Assembly (NCBI RefSeq): GCF_000519305.1
Contig: NZ_JAFG01000006.1
Location: forward strand, 421,209-485,208
DNA: 64,000 nucleotides
Direction: 5' to 3'
Source of the DNA: Mesorhizobium ciceri WSM4083
Lineage (GTDB): Bacteria > Pseudomonadota > Alphaproteobacteria > Rhizobiales > Rhizobiaceae
How positions within the stretch are numbered: position 1 is the stretch's first letter; every line of letters begins with the position of its first letter. A program made the translations under genes and the position numbers. Below the pieces are notes generated by a model. That model was not told the origin of the DNA, made no database searches, and saw only the letters and a list, made by a program, of their open reading frames with translations. Positions 56,535 to 64,000 of this stretch are shown here, piece by piece.

Positions 56535-56816
56535 TTCGTCATCCACGGGCGGAGCAGGCGCGAAGCGACTGCGCAGACCCGAGGATCCATTCCGTTACGG
56601 CGACCAAAAAGCACGGCAGTTCAGAAAGGGTCACGAGTCTCGTTCCTGCCAACTCTCTATTTGCAAACACTTCGCGTGGTCTCCACCGCAAAGCTATCAG
56701 ACTTGTAACGCAGCAACGCTCGCAGGTCACGGCATGGATCCTGGGGTCTCCGCGACGTCGCTTCGCTCCTGCTCCGCCCCAGGATGACGAAGGGGCGGGC
56801 ATTTCAGCCAATCACC
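56535..56816. repeat. Intergenic palindromic element, family A copy 2 (diverged)
   Basis: Arms as in copy 1: TTCGTCATCCACGGGCGGAGC and GACCCGAGGATCCATTCCG at the left, CGGCATGGATCC and AGGATGACGA at the right. The core of about 130 bp differs from copies 1 and 3. It occupies the space between rimM and xerC starts, where rpsP would be expected in many genomes. Confidence 0.8.
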
Positions 56817-56921
56817 AAGGTAGTCACCTGCCACCAATCGATGGTCTCCTAACCTCAGCCGGCTGTCATTTCAATGACGGCTCTTCACCGCTTCCTAACC
56901 CGAATACCCGAAAATGCCGCC

Positions 56922-57860
56922 ATGCAGGAATTCCTCATCCCCGCCAAACCCGATCTCCAGGCGGCACGCGAAAGCTGGCTGAAGATGCTCGCGCGAGAAC
57001 GTCGGCTGTCACCTGAGACGGTGGAAGCCTATGAGCGCGACACGCGCCAGTTCCTGCATTTCCTCACCGGCCATTGCGGCGGCTCACCCGGCATTTCGGA
57101 CATCGCCGATCTGCGCCCGGCCGACCTGCGCGGCTTTCTCGCGGCGCGGCGCAACGCCGGTGCCGGTGCCCGCACGCTGGGCCGGGGTCTCGCCGGCATC
57201 CGCTCGCTGCTGCGTTTCCTCGAGCGGCACGGCCTCGCCAATGCGGCCGGGGCGGCAGCACTGCGCGCGCCGCGCCAGCCCAAATCGCTGCCCAAGCCTC
57301 TGACAGCGAGCGATGCCAAGCATGTCGTTTCCATCGAAGGCCAACTGGCGGAAGAACCCTGGATCGCTGCCCGCAACGCCGCCGTGCTGACACTGCTCTA
57401 CGGCTCTGGCCTGCGCATTTCCGAGGCGCTCGGCCTGGCCGGTGCCGATCTGGCGTCGGCGGCCGACACGGTGCTGCGCGTCACCGGCAAGGGCGGCAAG
57501 ACGCGCCTGGTGCCGGTGCTGCCGGTGGCGCTCAGGGCGATCGCCGAATATCGCCGGCTCTGCCCCTACCATCTCGACCCCAAGGGCCTGTTGTTTCGCG
57601 GCGCCCGCGGCGGTCCGCTCAACCCGGCCATCGTCCAGCGCGACATGGCCAAGCTGCGCTCGGCGCTCAACCTGCCCGATACCGCGACGCCGCATGCGCT
57701 GCGCCATTCCTTCGCCACGCATCTGCTCGGCCGCGGCGGCGATTTGCGCACCATCCAGGAACTGCTCGGCCACGCCAGCCTGTCGACGACGCAAATCTAC
57801 ACCGGCGTCGACACCGCTAGGCTGCTCGAGATTTACGAATCAGCCCATCCACGGGCATGA
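56922..57860 (+). CDS. xerC: Tyrosine recombinase XerC
   Basis: A 312-residue recombinase that resolves chromosome dimers at dif with XerD. The N-terminal SAM-like domain has SPETVEAYERDTRQFLHFL. Catalytic residues: Arg in GSGLRISEALGL, Lys in TGKGGKTRLVPV, His-x-x-Arg in PHALRHSFATHLL, His in LLGHASLSTTQ and the nucleophile Tyr in QIYTGV. MQEFLIPAKPDLQAA is the chosen start; a longer frame adds 16 residues. The gene is flanked by two copies of repeat family A. Confidence 0.92.
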   Translation: MQEFLIPAKPDLQAARESWLKMLARERRLSPETVEAYERDTRQFLHFLTGHCGGSPGISDIADLRPADLRGFLAARRNAGAGARTLGRGLAGIRSLLRFLERHGLANAAGAAALRAPRQPKSLPKPLTASDAKHVVSIEGQLAEEPWIAARNAAVLTLLYGSGLRISEALGLAGADLASAADTVLRVTGKGGKTRLVPVLPVALRAIAEYRRLCPYHLDPKGLLFRGARGGPLNPAIVQRDMAKLRSALNLPDTATPHALRHSFATHLLGRGGDLRTIQELLGHASLSTTQIYTGVDTARLLEIYESAHPRA

Positions 57861-57929
57861 ACGCCAGTAACGTCGCACCGTATCGGTGGGCTATTATAAA
57901 CGTTCACCATTGGCCGAAAGCCTCCCCAA

Positions 57930-58139
57930 CGTCGTCATCCCTGGGCGAAGCAGGAGCGAAGCTCCGTCGCGGAGACCCTGGGATCCATGCCGCGACCTTT
58001 GCCATGGAGTGCAGCGGAGCGGAATTCTGCACTGTTGCGGCGTTCCAGAGTCCCGGCATGGATCCTCGGGTCTGCGCCGCGTCGCTGCGCTCCTTGCTCC
58101 GCCCGTGGATGACGAAGAAATGGGCGTTTCCGCTAATCG
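57930..58139. repeat. Intergenic palindromic element, family A copy 3
   Basis: GTCGTCATCCCTGGGCGAAGC and GACCCTGGGATCCATGCCG pair with CGGCATGGATCC and GTGGATGACGA. The core has TGCAGCGGAGCGGAATTCTGCAC as in copy 1 (split by a few bases there). It fills most of the 387-bp gap between xerC and the TraB/GumN gene; no gene is seen in the rest. Confidence 0.85.
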
Positions 58140-58247
58140 TTGAGGCATGAGCCCCCATCGACGTCAGCTGAGGGCGATAGCCAGTCCAAGACAATTTCTC
58201 AGCACAGGTTAACCGTTTTGCCGCTTTTCGGTTCTAGGAATGGGGCC

Positions 58248-59318
58248 ATGAAACGCGTCATCGCCATCGCCGACCGTGCAGCTTCCGTGTCGCTGAAGCT
58301 GCTCGTCGCGTTCAATGTTCTGTTCTTCCTGGCCTTCCTCGCCGCGCTGCTGTTCGCCGTCGGCAAGGCGCATGCCGAAATCCCGACCTGCACCGGCGCC
58401 GACATGCTGTCGGCCTTGCAGAAGAACGATCCGGCCACCTACCGCAAGATCGAAGCGGAAGCCGCCGCGACGCCGAACGGCAAGGGCCTGTTGTGGAAAC
58501 TGGAAAAGCCCGGCGAGAAGCCGTCCTTCCTGTTCGGCACCATGCATATGACCGACCCGCGCGTCACCACGCTGCCTCCCGACGCGCAGAAAGCCTATGA
58601 CGCCGCCGGCACCATCGTCATCGAAACCACCGACGTGCTCGACAAGCAGAAGATGATGGTCGCGATGCTCAAGGAGCCGGACCTGATGATGTTCACCGAT
58701 TCGACGACGCTGGCGTCGTTGCTGTCGCCCGATGATGCGGCGGCCATGAACACCGCGCTCGACGCACGCGGCATTCCGCCGGCAACGGTTGCCAAGATGA
58801 AGCCGTGGATGCTCTCGGCCATGATGGCACTGCCGGCCTGCGAGCTGGCCCGCCAATCAGGCGGCGCCCCGGTGCTCGATGTCAGGCTGGCGGAAGGTGC
58901 GAAGGCTTCCGGCAAGCCGGTGGAAGGATTGGAGACGGCTGAAAGCCAGCTGCGCGCCATGGCCTCGCTGCCACTGGCGTTTCACATGAAGGGCCTCGTC
59001 GACACGCTGAAGCTCGGCGACAAGATCAACGACATCAACGAAACCATGATCGTGCTCTACCAGCGCGGCGACACCGGCATGTTCTGGCCGCTGTTTCGTG
59101 CCGCCATGCCAGACCAACAGGACGACCCCGCGGGCTATGCGGCGTTCGAGGAAACCATGATCACCAGCCGCAACAAGGTGATGGTCGAGCATGCCGAACC
59201 GATCCTTGCCAGGGGCAACGTCTTCATGGCGGTCGGCGCCCTCCACCTCCCCGGCCCCGAAGGCCTCGTCGAGGATTTCCGCAAGGCCGGTTACACCGTC
59301 ACGCCTGTTGGACTTTAG
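58248..59318 (+). CDS. TraB/GumN-family protein
   Basis: A 356-residue exported protein. A membrane helix or signal (LKLLVAFNVLFFLAFLAALLFAV, then KAHAEIP) precedes the Tiki-like domain: SFLFGTMHMTDPRVTTLPPDAQKAYDAAGTIVIET with the metal-binding G-T-x-H and E-x-T, and NVFMAVGALHLPGPEGLVEDFRKAGYTV with the second G-A-x-H-L. It may be a metal-dependent periplasmic peptidase. Confidence 0.87.
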   Translation: MKRVIAIADRAASVSLKLLVAFNVLFFLAFLAALLFAVGKAHAEIPTCTGADMLSALQKNDPATYRKIEAEAAATPNGKGLLWKLEKPGEKPSFLFGTMHMTDPRVTTLPPDAQKAYDAAGTIVIETTDVLDKQKMMVAMLKEPDLMMFTDSTTLASLLSPDDAAAMNTALDARGIPPATVAKMKPWMLSAMMALPACELARQSGGAPVLDVRLAEGAKASGKPVEGLETAESQLRAMASLPLAFHMKGLVDTLKLGDKINDINETMIVLYQRGDTGMFWPLFRAAMPDQQDDPAGYAAFEETMITSRNKVMVEHAEPILARGNVFMAVGALHLPGPEGLVEDFRKAGYTVTPVGL

Positions 59319-59328
59319 CGGCTTCAGT

Positions 59329-59922
59329 CTACTTCGCCAGGATCTGGGCCAGCATCGCCGGAACGACAATCCGGTGAAACGGCATGATGATCGCGAGATA
59401 GGCGCGCCCGAGCAGATTGTGCGTCTTGACGATCGTAGATGCGGCCACTTCCTGTCGGCCCATGCCAAGATCCCTGACTTCGACCAGGACACGGAAATCG
59501 AGATGCCGGTCGTCGAGGCCAAGCACGACCTTGCCGGGAGATTGGCTGATAAGCGGAAAGATCCCGATCTTGCCGCCCGGCAACACGGCAGGTTCCAGGC
59601 CCGTCTTCAGCCGGAATGGCCTGACGGCAAGATTGCGCAGCGCTATGAGCCTTTCAACCCAGCGCGGCGTTTGCCCCAAAGCCCGTTCGGCGGCGCCGAG
59701 AGCGGTCAATGAAAGACCTTCGGTGACCAGCACATAACGGTCGGCGAACCGGGCTCCGGCGAGAGCATCGCAGTGATTCGGGACAAGCTGTGCTAACGGA
59801 TTTGTCACGGCAAAATCCTCCGATTCTACCTTAACAGACGCAAATTCGGCGCGCTGCGTGGCGAAACGACGCCATTCCGGCTGCGGAAAGGCGGGATTGT
59901 CCTTGTTTTTGGCGTTTTCCAA
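59329..59922 (-). CDS. DUF2867-family protein
   Basis: Up to 197 residues. The C-terminal half (LGLDDRHLDFRVLVEVRD, then STIVKTHNLLGRAYLAIIMPFHRIVVPAMLAQ) matches DUF2867. Function unknown. The longest frame opens with TTG and has a poor ribosome-binding site, so the true start may be internal. It converges on the TraB/GumN gene with only 10 bp between stops. Confidence 0.75.
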   Translation of the reverse strand: MENAKNKDNPAFPQPEWRRFATQRAEFASVKVESEDFAVTNPLAQLVPNHCDALAGARFADRYVLVTEGLSLTALGAAERALGQTPRWVERLIALRNLAVRPFRLKTGLEPAVLPGGKIGIFPLISQSPGKVVLGLDDRHLDFRVLVEVRDLGMGRQEVAASTIVKTHNLLGRAYLAIIMPFHRIVVPAMLAQILAK

Positions 59923-59999
59923 CCCTAGCGTGAAACCAGTTCAATGATTGCGCGTTGTATGGTGTTGATTGATATTTTTCATCCACGGAGGACACTTTT

Positions 60000-60350
60000 A
60001 TGGCGAACGCACCGAATCCAAACGACCCGTTCAATCCCAACACCACCAACACCACCATCAAGCAGAGTGGTGGCGGCGGTAGTGGCTGGCTGATTGCGCT
60101 GGTCGTCGTTATTCTGGCGGTTGTCGCGTATTATGTTTTTGGAAGAAGCGGTGAGCACCCGGCACCCGCCGAGCCACCGGCGGCCAGCACACCGGCCCCT
60201 GCACCGGCACCGGCGGAACCGATGAAGCCGGCCGAACCGGCTCCCGCGGCACCTGCTCCTGCTCCGGCAGCGCCAGCACCAGCGGAACCTGCACCGGCCC
60301 CAGCGCCCGCACCGGCTCCAGCGCCGGCTCCTGCCGCACCGGCCAACTGA
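60000..60350 (+). CDS. Single-pass membrane protein with Pro-Ala-rich tail
   Basis: A 116-residue protein. A polar Asn/Thr-rich head (PFNPNTTNTTI), a Gly-rich hinge and one membrane helix (GWLIALVVVILAVVAYYVF) are followed by about 60 residues of alternating Pro, Ala and Glu (PAPAPAEP pattern). The tail is likely to be an extended rod in the periplasm, TonB-like in composition but without a C-terminal domain. GGAGG precedes the ATG and a terminator follows. Confidence 0.75.
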   Translation: MANAPNPNDPFNPNTTNTTIKQSGGGGSGWLIALVVVILAVVAYYVFGRSGEHPAPAEPPAASTPAPAPAPAEPMKPAEPAPAAPAPAPAAPAPAEPAPAPAPAPAPAPAPAAPAN

Positions 60351-60370
60351 TCGGTTCGATATCAAATACG

Positions 60371-60402
60371 AACGGCCCGCTGAAAAGCGGGCCGTTTTGT
60401 TC
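60371..60402 (+). terminator. Intrinsic terminator of the Pro-Ala-rich protein gene
   Basis: AACGGCCCGC-TGAAAA-GCGGGCCGTT, then TTGTTCTG. It lies 20 bp after the stop and before the end of convergent lpdA. Confidence 0.85.
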
Positions 60403-60419
60403 TGTCGCTCGTTTGTCGC

Positions 60420-61826
60420 CTAGATATGAATGGGCTTGAAGAACGTGGCCAGTGCCGCCTCCTTGACTGCTTCCGACATCGTCGGATGCGCGTGGCAGGT
60501 ACGGGCGAGATCCTCCGACGAGCCGCCGAACTCCATCAGCACCGCCGCCTCGTGGATCATCTCGCCGGCGCCGAAGCCGACGATATGCACGCCGAGCACG
60601 CGGTCGCTTTGCTTGTCGGCGAGGATCTTCACAAAACCGTCGGTGTGCAGCATGGCGCGCGCCCGGCCATTGGCGCTGAACGGGAACTTTCCCACCTTGT
60701 AGTCGATGCCGGCCTTCTTCAGCTCTTCTTCGGTCTTGCCGACCGAGGCGATTTCCGGGCTGGTGTAGACGACGCTCGGAATGACGTCATAGTTCACGTG
60801 GCCGGCCTGGCCGGCAATGGTTTCCGCCACCGCCACGCCCTCGTCCTCGGCCTTGTGCGCCAGCATTGGCCCGGCGATGACATCGCCGATGGCATAGATG
60901 CCGGGGACATTGGTCTTGAGATGGCCATCGGTCTTGACCCGGCCGCGCTCGTCGACCTCGACGCCGGCTTCCCCGAGCCCGAGACTGTCGGCATAGGCGC
61001 GGCGGCCGGTGGCGATCAGCACGGCATCGGCCTCGATCGTCTCGGCGGCGCCGCCCTTGACCGGCTCGAAGGTGACGGTCGCACCCTTCTTGGCCTTGGC
61101 GACACCGGTGACCTTGGCGCCGAGCTTGAACTCGAAACCCTGTTTCGACAAAAGCCGCTGGAACTGCTTGGAGACCTCGCCGTCCATGCCGCCCAGGATG
61201 GTGTCAAGGAATTCGACCACGGTGACCTTGGCGCCGAGCCGCGCCCACACCGAGCCGAGCTCGAGCCCGATGACACCGCCGCCGACCACCACCAGATGGC
61301 CGGGAACCTTGTCCAGCGACAGCGCTCCGGTCGACGACACGATCACCTTCTCGTCGATATCGACCTTGACGCCGGGAATGCCGGCGACATCCGAGCCGGT
61401 GGCGATGACGATGTTCCTGGTCTCGATCTCCTCGACCTTGCCGTCCTCGGAAGTGACCGACACCTTGCCGGCGGCGATCACCTTGCCGGTGCCGCGGAAA
61501 CTGTCGATCTTGTTCTTCTTGAACAGGAAGGCGACGCCGTTGACGTTGGACGACACCGTCGCGTCCTTGTGGGCCATCATCTTCTTCAGGTTCAGCTTCG
61601 GCGCCGATATCTCGACGCCGAGCGTGTCGAAGGAATGGCCGGCCTCGGCGAACATTTCGGAGGCGTGGAGCAGTGCCTTGGACGGGATGCAGCCGATGTT
61701 GAGGCAGGTGCCGCCGAAGGTCGCGCTCTTCTCGATCACCGCGGTCTTCAGCCCGAGCTGCGCCGCCTTGATGGCGCAGACATAGCCGCCCGGTCCCGAT
61801 CCGATGATAACGACGTCATAAGCCAT
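60420..61826 (-). CDS. lpdA: Dihydrolipoyl dehydrogenase
   Basis: A 468-residue E3 flavoenzyme. FAD motif [21 protein letters not shown]; redox pair in [19 protein letters not shown] motif [20 protein letters not shown]-terminal catalytic His in [16 protein letters not shown]. It serves 2-oxoglutarate or pyruvate dehydrogenase. A probable sucB ends three genes upstream, so it is most likely the 2-oxoglutarate dehydrogenase E3. Confidence 0.96.
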   Translation of the reverse strand: MAYDVVIIGSGPGGYVCAIKAAQLGLKTAVIEKSATFGGTCLNIGCIPSKALLHASEMFAEAGHSFDTLGVEISAPKLNLKKMMAHKDATVSSNVNGVAFLFKKNKIDSFRGTGKVIAAGKVSVTSEDGKVEEIETRNIVIATGSDVAGIPGVKVDIDEKVIVSSTGALSLDKVPGHLVVVGGGVIGLELGSVWARLGAKVTVVEFLDTILGGMDGEVSKQFQRLLSKQGFEFKLGAKVTGVAKAKKGATVTFEPVKGGAAETIEADAVLIATGRRAYADSLGLGEAGVEVDERGRVKTDGHLKTNVPGIYAIGDVIAGPMLAHKAEDEGVAVAETIAGQAGHVNYDVIPSVVYTSPEIASVGKTEEELKKAGIDYKVGKFPFSANGRARAMLHTDGFVKILADKQSDRVLGVHIVGFGAGEMIHEAAVLMEFGGSSEDLARTCHAHPTMSEAVKEAALATFFKPIHI

Positions 61827-61844
61827 GATACTGTCCTTCTGTTT

Positions 61845-61893
61845 GAGCATGATGCCGAAAAGTGTGACGCGGTTTTCGGATAACACCATGCTC
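61845..61893. repeat. Short rhizobial palindrome
   Basis: GAGCATG at the left pairs with CATGCTC at the right; inner CCGAAAA and TTTTCGG are complementary. This 49-bp unit is a common rhizobial intergenic palindrome; a degenerate relative lies upstream of mucR. It is directly upstream of lpdA. Confidence 0.7.
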
Positions 61894-61910
61894 GATCTGC
61901 TTGAGAGCGC

Positions 61911-62666
61911 TCAGCGGCCGCCGCTTACATTCAGGATCGCGCCTGTCGTGTAGGACGCGGCGTCGGAGAGAAGATAGAGAACCGCGCCCGCGACTTCATC
62001 AGCCTTGCCCGCTCTTTTCATCGGCAGCAGGTCGCGAAACCGCTCCACCCGGTCAGGCTGCCCGCCGGAAGCGTGGATGTCGGTGTCGATGATGCCCGGC
62101 CGCACCGCATTGACGCGGATACCCTCCAGCGCCACCTCACGGGCAAGCCCGATGGTGAAGGTGTCGATGGCGCCCTTGGAGGCGGCATAGTCGACATATT
62201 CGCCCGGCGAGCCCAGCACCGCCGCAGCCGACGAGATGTTGACGATGGATCCGCCCGACCCGCCATGACGGGTCGACATGCGCTTCACCGCCTCGCGGGC
62301 GCAGAGGAACGAGCCGACGACATTGATGCGCATCATGCGCTCCAGCCGCGAAACATCCATCTCGTCGACGCGCGCCTTGACGTCGACGATGCCGGCATTG
62401 TTGACGAGGGCATCGAGCCGGCCATAGGCGCGGTCGACAGCTTCGAACATGGCTACGATATCGGCCTCGCTGCCGACATCGCCCTTGACGGCAAAGGCCT
62501 CGCCACCGGCAGCCTCGATCTCGGCGACCAGTGCCTCGGCGGCATCCTGATTCGCAGCGTAATTGACCGCGACCCGATAACCGGCCTTGGACCCGAACCG
62601 GCAGATCGCAGCGCCGATGCCGCGGCTGCCGCCGGTGACCAGCAGCACCTTTTTCGTCCCGCTCAT
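61911..62666 (-). CDS. SDR-family oxidoreductase
   Basis: A 251-residue classical short-chain dehydrogenase. Coenzyme motif TGGSRGIGAAI; NNAG; catalytic Ser in IVNISSAAAV and Y-x-x-x-K in YVDYAASKGAI. R-V-A-V-N-Y-A at the second strand lacks the Asp of NAD-preferring enzymes, so NADP is likely. Substrate unknown. Its ATG overlaps the stop of the secreted-protein gene upstream; SDR genes are found next to lpdA in related genomes, as I remember. Confidence 0.9.
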   Translation of the reverse strand: MSGTKKVLLVTGGSRGIGAAICRFGSKAGYRVAVNYAANQDAAEALVAEIEAAGGEAFAVKGDVGSEADIVAMFEAVDRAYGRLDALVNNAGIVDVKARVDEMDVSRLERMMRINVVGSFLCAREAVKRMSTRHGGSGGSIVNISSAAAVLGSPGEYVDYAASKGAIDTFTIGLAREVALEGIRVNAVRPGIIDTDIHASGGQPDRVERFRDLLPMKRAGKADEVAGAVLYLLSDAASYTTGAILNVSGGR

Positions 62667-63172
62667 TCCTGGCATCCCTTCAAGGCAAACACATCCCCCG
62701 GCACTTTCGAAAACCCGCCGCCGCCATAGGCGCTGGACTGGCGCAACGCGGGCCCGAGATCCGGCAGGATCAAAGTCTTCGGCGCCTCGACCCCTTCGGC
62801 CGGCAGCAGCCCGATGTTGCCCTTGTCATCCGCCGTGTAGATGACGCCATGCCAGGGCGTGCAGGCCGCAAGCTCCTCGCCGGTGACGTCGCCCTCGGGG
62901 CATTTGTACATCAGCGCGCCGTTCGGCCGTGACACGCCCTCGTTCCACATGACGATACCGTTCAGCACCACATCGTTGTCGAGGATCATGCGGAAGCTGT
63001 TGGTGACGGTCGCCGAGGTGCCGGTCGGCGTGAAATCGATCTCGCTGCCGCCCTGGGCGTCGCCATAGACAGCGAGCTCGATCGGGCAGGCAGCATGTGC
63101 AGCAGAGTCGGTGAACAACACGGCCAGCATCCCGGCTGCACATCGGATAGTGGGCGATAGGACGCTTTGCAT
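62663..63172 (-). CDS. Secreted protein, unrecognised
   Basis: A 169-residue protein with a Sec signal (about 27 residues, cleaved at AAHA-ACP). The mature part has Cys in ACPIELAVYGDAQGG, MYKCPEGDVTG, ELAACTPWHGV and the end LKGCQE, four Cys suited to two disulfides. No family recognised. It lies between the DUF4241 and SDR genes in a tight run (10-bp gap, 4-bp overlap). Confidence 0.7.
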   Translation of the reverse strand: MQSVLSPTIRCAAGMLAVLFTDSAAHAACPIELAVYGDAQGGSEIDFTPTGTSATVTNSFRMILDNDVVLNGIVMWNEGVSRPNGALMYKCPEGDVTGEELAACTPWHGVIYTADDKGNIGLLPAEGVEAPKTLILPDLGPALRQSSAYGGGGFSKVPGDVFALKGCQE

Positions 63173-63181
63173 CAGCGCGAC

Positions 63182-63979
63182 CTACTTGCTCTCGCGGCCA
63201 TCGGCGTGTTCCAGCACGCCGAAATCGGTCAGCAGCAACAACGGCTCGCCGGCTGCGTCCAGTCCCCAGAATGACGGATAAAATCCATCACCCCAGCCGC
63301 TCCAGAACATGGCAATGTTGAGCGGGTTGCCCGCAACCGGACGGTGCATGACGAACCTGTCCTGGTTGGGTGCGAATTCGGCTGCCAGCACGTCGTCATA
63401 ATAATTCTCATCGGCCTTGAGCTTGTCCTGCTCGGCCGACATCAGCGCCATCGCCGTCTTGTCCATGAACGAGCCAAGGCCGGCATCGACGGGATAGCCG
63501 AACATTTCGTCGTCCTTCAGCGTCGACACATCCTGGTCTGGCAAGGTCGCCAGTTCCCAGCGAACCGGCATACCAGGGCGGAGCCGAAGGAACGCTGCTG
63601 CCACACGTCCCTGGGCCTCGAACAGAGAAACCGGATAACTTCCAGGTTTGACCTTGCGGCTCAATGCTGGCCAGTCATCGCCTGTGACCAGAGGATCGCA
63701 GGCCATAATCTCGCCCGTCGGCAATTCGAGTTGGCCGATCGGGGTGACCGTTATCTTCCGCTCCGCCAATTGCACGTCACTAAGGGCAAAGATGCCGAGG
63801 TTGCTGCTCACCTTTGCCGGATTCCATCCGGCGGCGATTGCCAGCGAAGGAACAGCAGTGGACAAGCCAAGCCAGAAAATACTGCGCCGAAAAGTCCGCT
63901 GCGCGCCGCCCGCGGCCCGGCCCAGTTTGAACCCGAACCGTTCTAGCCAGCCGCTCACGGGGCGGTTGGCCTTGCTCAC
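63182..63979 (-). CDS. DUF4241 protein with N-terminal membrane segment
   Basis: A 265-residue protein. After a basic N-terminus lies a hydrophobic segment (SIFWLGLSTAVPSLAIAAGW), probably a signal or anchor. The C-terminal part PVDAGLGSFMDKTA and FWSGWGDGFYPSFWGLDAAGEPLLLLTDFGV fits DUF4241. The start is a GTG overlapping the stop of the probable sucB gene (GTGA). Function unknown. Confidence 0.75.
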   Translation of the reverse strand: MSKANRPVSGWLERFGFKLGRAAGGAQRTFRRSIFWLGLSTAVPSLAIAAGWNPAKVSSNLGIFALSDVQLAERKITVTPIGQLELPTGEIMACDPLVTGDDWPALSRKVKPGSYPVSLFEAQGRVAAAFLRLRPGMPVRWELATLPDQDVSTLKDDEMFGYPVDAGLGSFMDKTAMALMSAEQDKLKADENYYDDVLAAEFAPNQDRFVMHRPVAGNPLNIAMFWSGWGDGFYPSFWGLDAAGEPLLLLTDFGVLEHADGRESK

Positions 63980-64000
63980 AGATCGAGCACCAGCCGTTCC
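63976..64000 (-). CDS. sucB: C-terminal end of probable dihydrolipoyl succinyltransferase (E2)
   Basis: Only the last seven codons are in the window: E-R-L-V-L-D-L and TGA. This is the usual end of SucB/OdhB in Rhizobiales (E. coli SucB ends in a similar R-L-L-L-D-V). The lpdA gene three genes downstream supports this. The identification rests on seven residues and context. Confidence 0.55.

Noticed and set aside
56922..57860. Phage or island integrase
   Set aside because: Sequence and length fit chromosomal XerC; no att sites, tRNA or mobile genes are near.
60131..60346. Gly-Ala-rich frame on the minus strand
   Set aside because: It is the complement of the Pro-Ala-coding stretch of the plus-strand gene, which has a ribosome-binding site, membrane helix and terminator.

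Overview
The window looks like chromosomal DNA of a Rhizobiales alphaproteobacterium, most likely Mesorhizobium or a close relative. The GC content is high and third codon positions are strongly GC-biased. The window carries a MucR-type regulator, the alphaproteobacterial order hemC-hemD-mitofilin-like-hemY, an sdhCDAB operon, glnK-amtB, Ohr/OhrR and several families of palindromic intergenic repeats typical of rhizobia. This assignment is inference from gene content; no 16S gene is present. I saw no rRNA, tRNA, CRISPR array, phage or insertion sequence.

Layout. 1-1433: minus-strand two-component pair (NarL-type kinase, start of its regulator). 1.5-7.4 kb: plus-strand carbohydrate operon (cytosolic GH15 glucoamylase, 6-phosphogluconate dehydrogenase, glucose-6-phosphate dehydrogenase, polyphosphate-glucokinase-like ROK kinase). 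7.6-11 kb: mucR, aminotransferase, MFS exporter, NIPSNAP protein. 11.1-17.3 kb: minus-strand heme cluster ending in a TerB protein and a glutamine amidotransferase. 17.4-21.4 kb: divergent tsaD-gpsA-yciI-EVE-methyltransferase-DUF1761 run. 21.5-27 kb: LysR, DUF1127, L,D-transpeptidase, OmpR-type regulator, cyclic-nucleotide-domain protein, GT9 glycosyltransferase, membrane protein. 27-34.2 kb: xthA, LolA-like protein, ftsK, small secreted protein, amtB-glnK. 34.4-43.1 kb: tesB, ubiH-family hydroxylase, small genes, OsmC, YceH, sdhCDAB. 43.4-51.7 kb: a MliC-like lipoprotein, two GGDEF cyclases, leuC with a candidate 42-residue gene upstream, a methyltransferase, and an ABC permease plus binding protein without an ATPase. 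51.9-56.5 kb: ohrR-ohr, rplS, then trmD-rimM separated from rplS by two unrelated genes. 56.9-60.4 kb: xerC between two repeat copies, TraB/GumN, DUF2867 and a Pro-Ala-rich protein. 60.4-64 kb: lpdA, SDR, a secreted protein, a DUF4241 protein and the last residues of a probable sucB/odhB.

How genes work together. The carbohydrate operon forms a route from alpha-glucan to glucose, glucose-6-phosphate and the oxidative pentose phosphate pathway, all apparently cytosolic. hemC and hemD make uroporphyrinogen III. sdhCDAB and lpdA (with sucB just outside) belong to the TCA cycle. glnK-amtB is preceded by a sigma-54-like promoter. ohr-ohrR shares a dyad operator.

The most unusual feature is a pair of inverted arrays of 8-bp G-rich units at two convergent gene junctions (21.4 and 22.8-22.9 kb). 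Three of the four flanking genes take their stop codons from the repeat units, and the arrays put quadruplex-capable G runs on the sense strand of both converging transcripts. At least four further repeat families sit mostly between gene ends.
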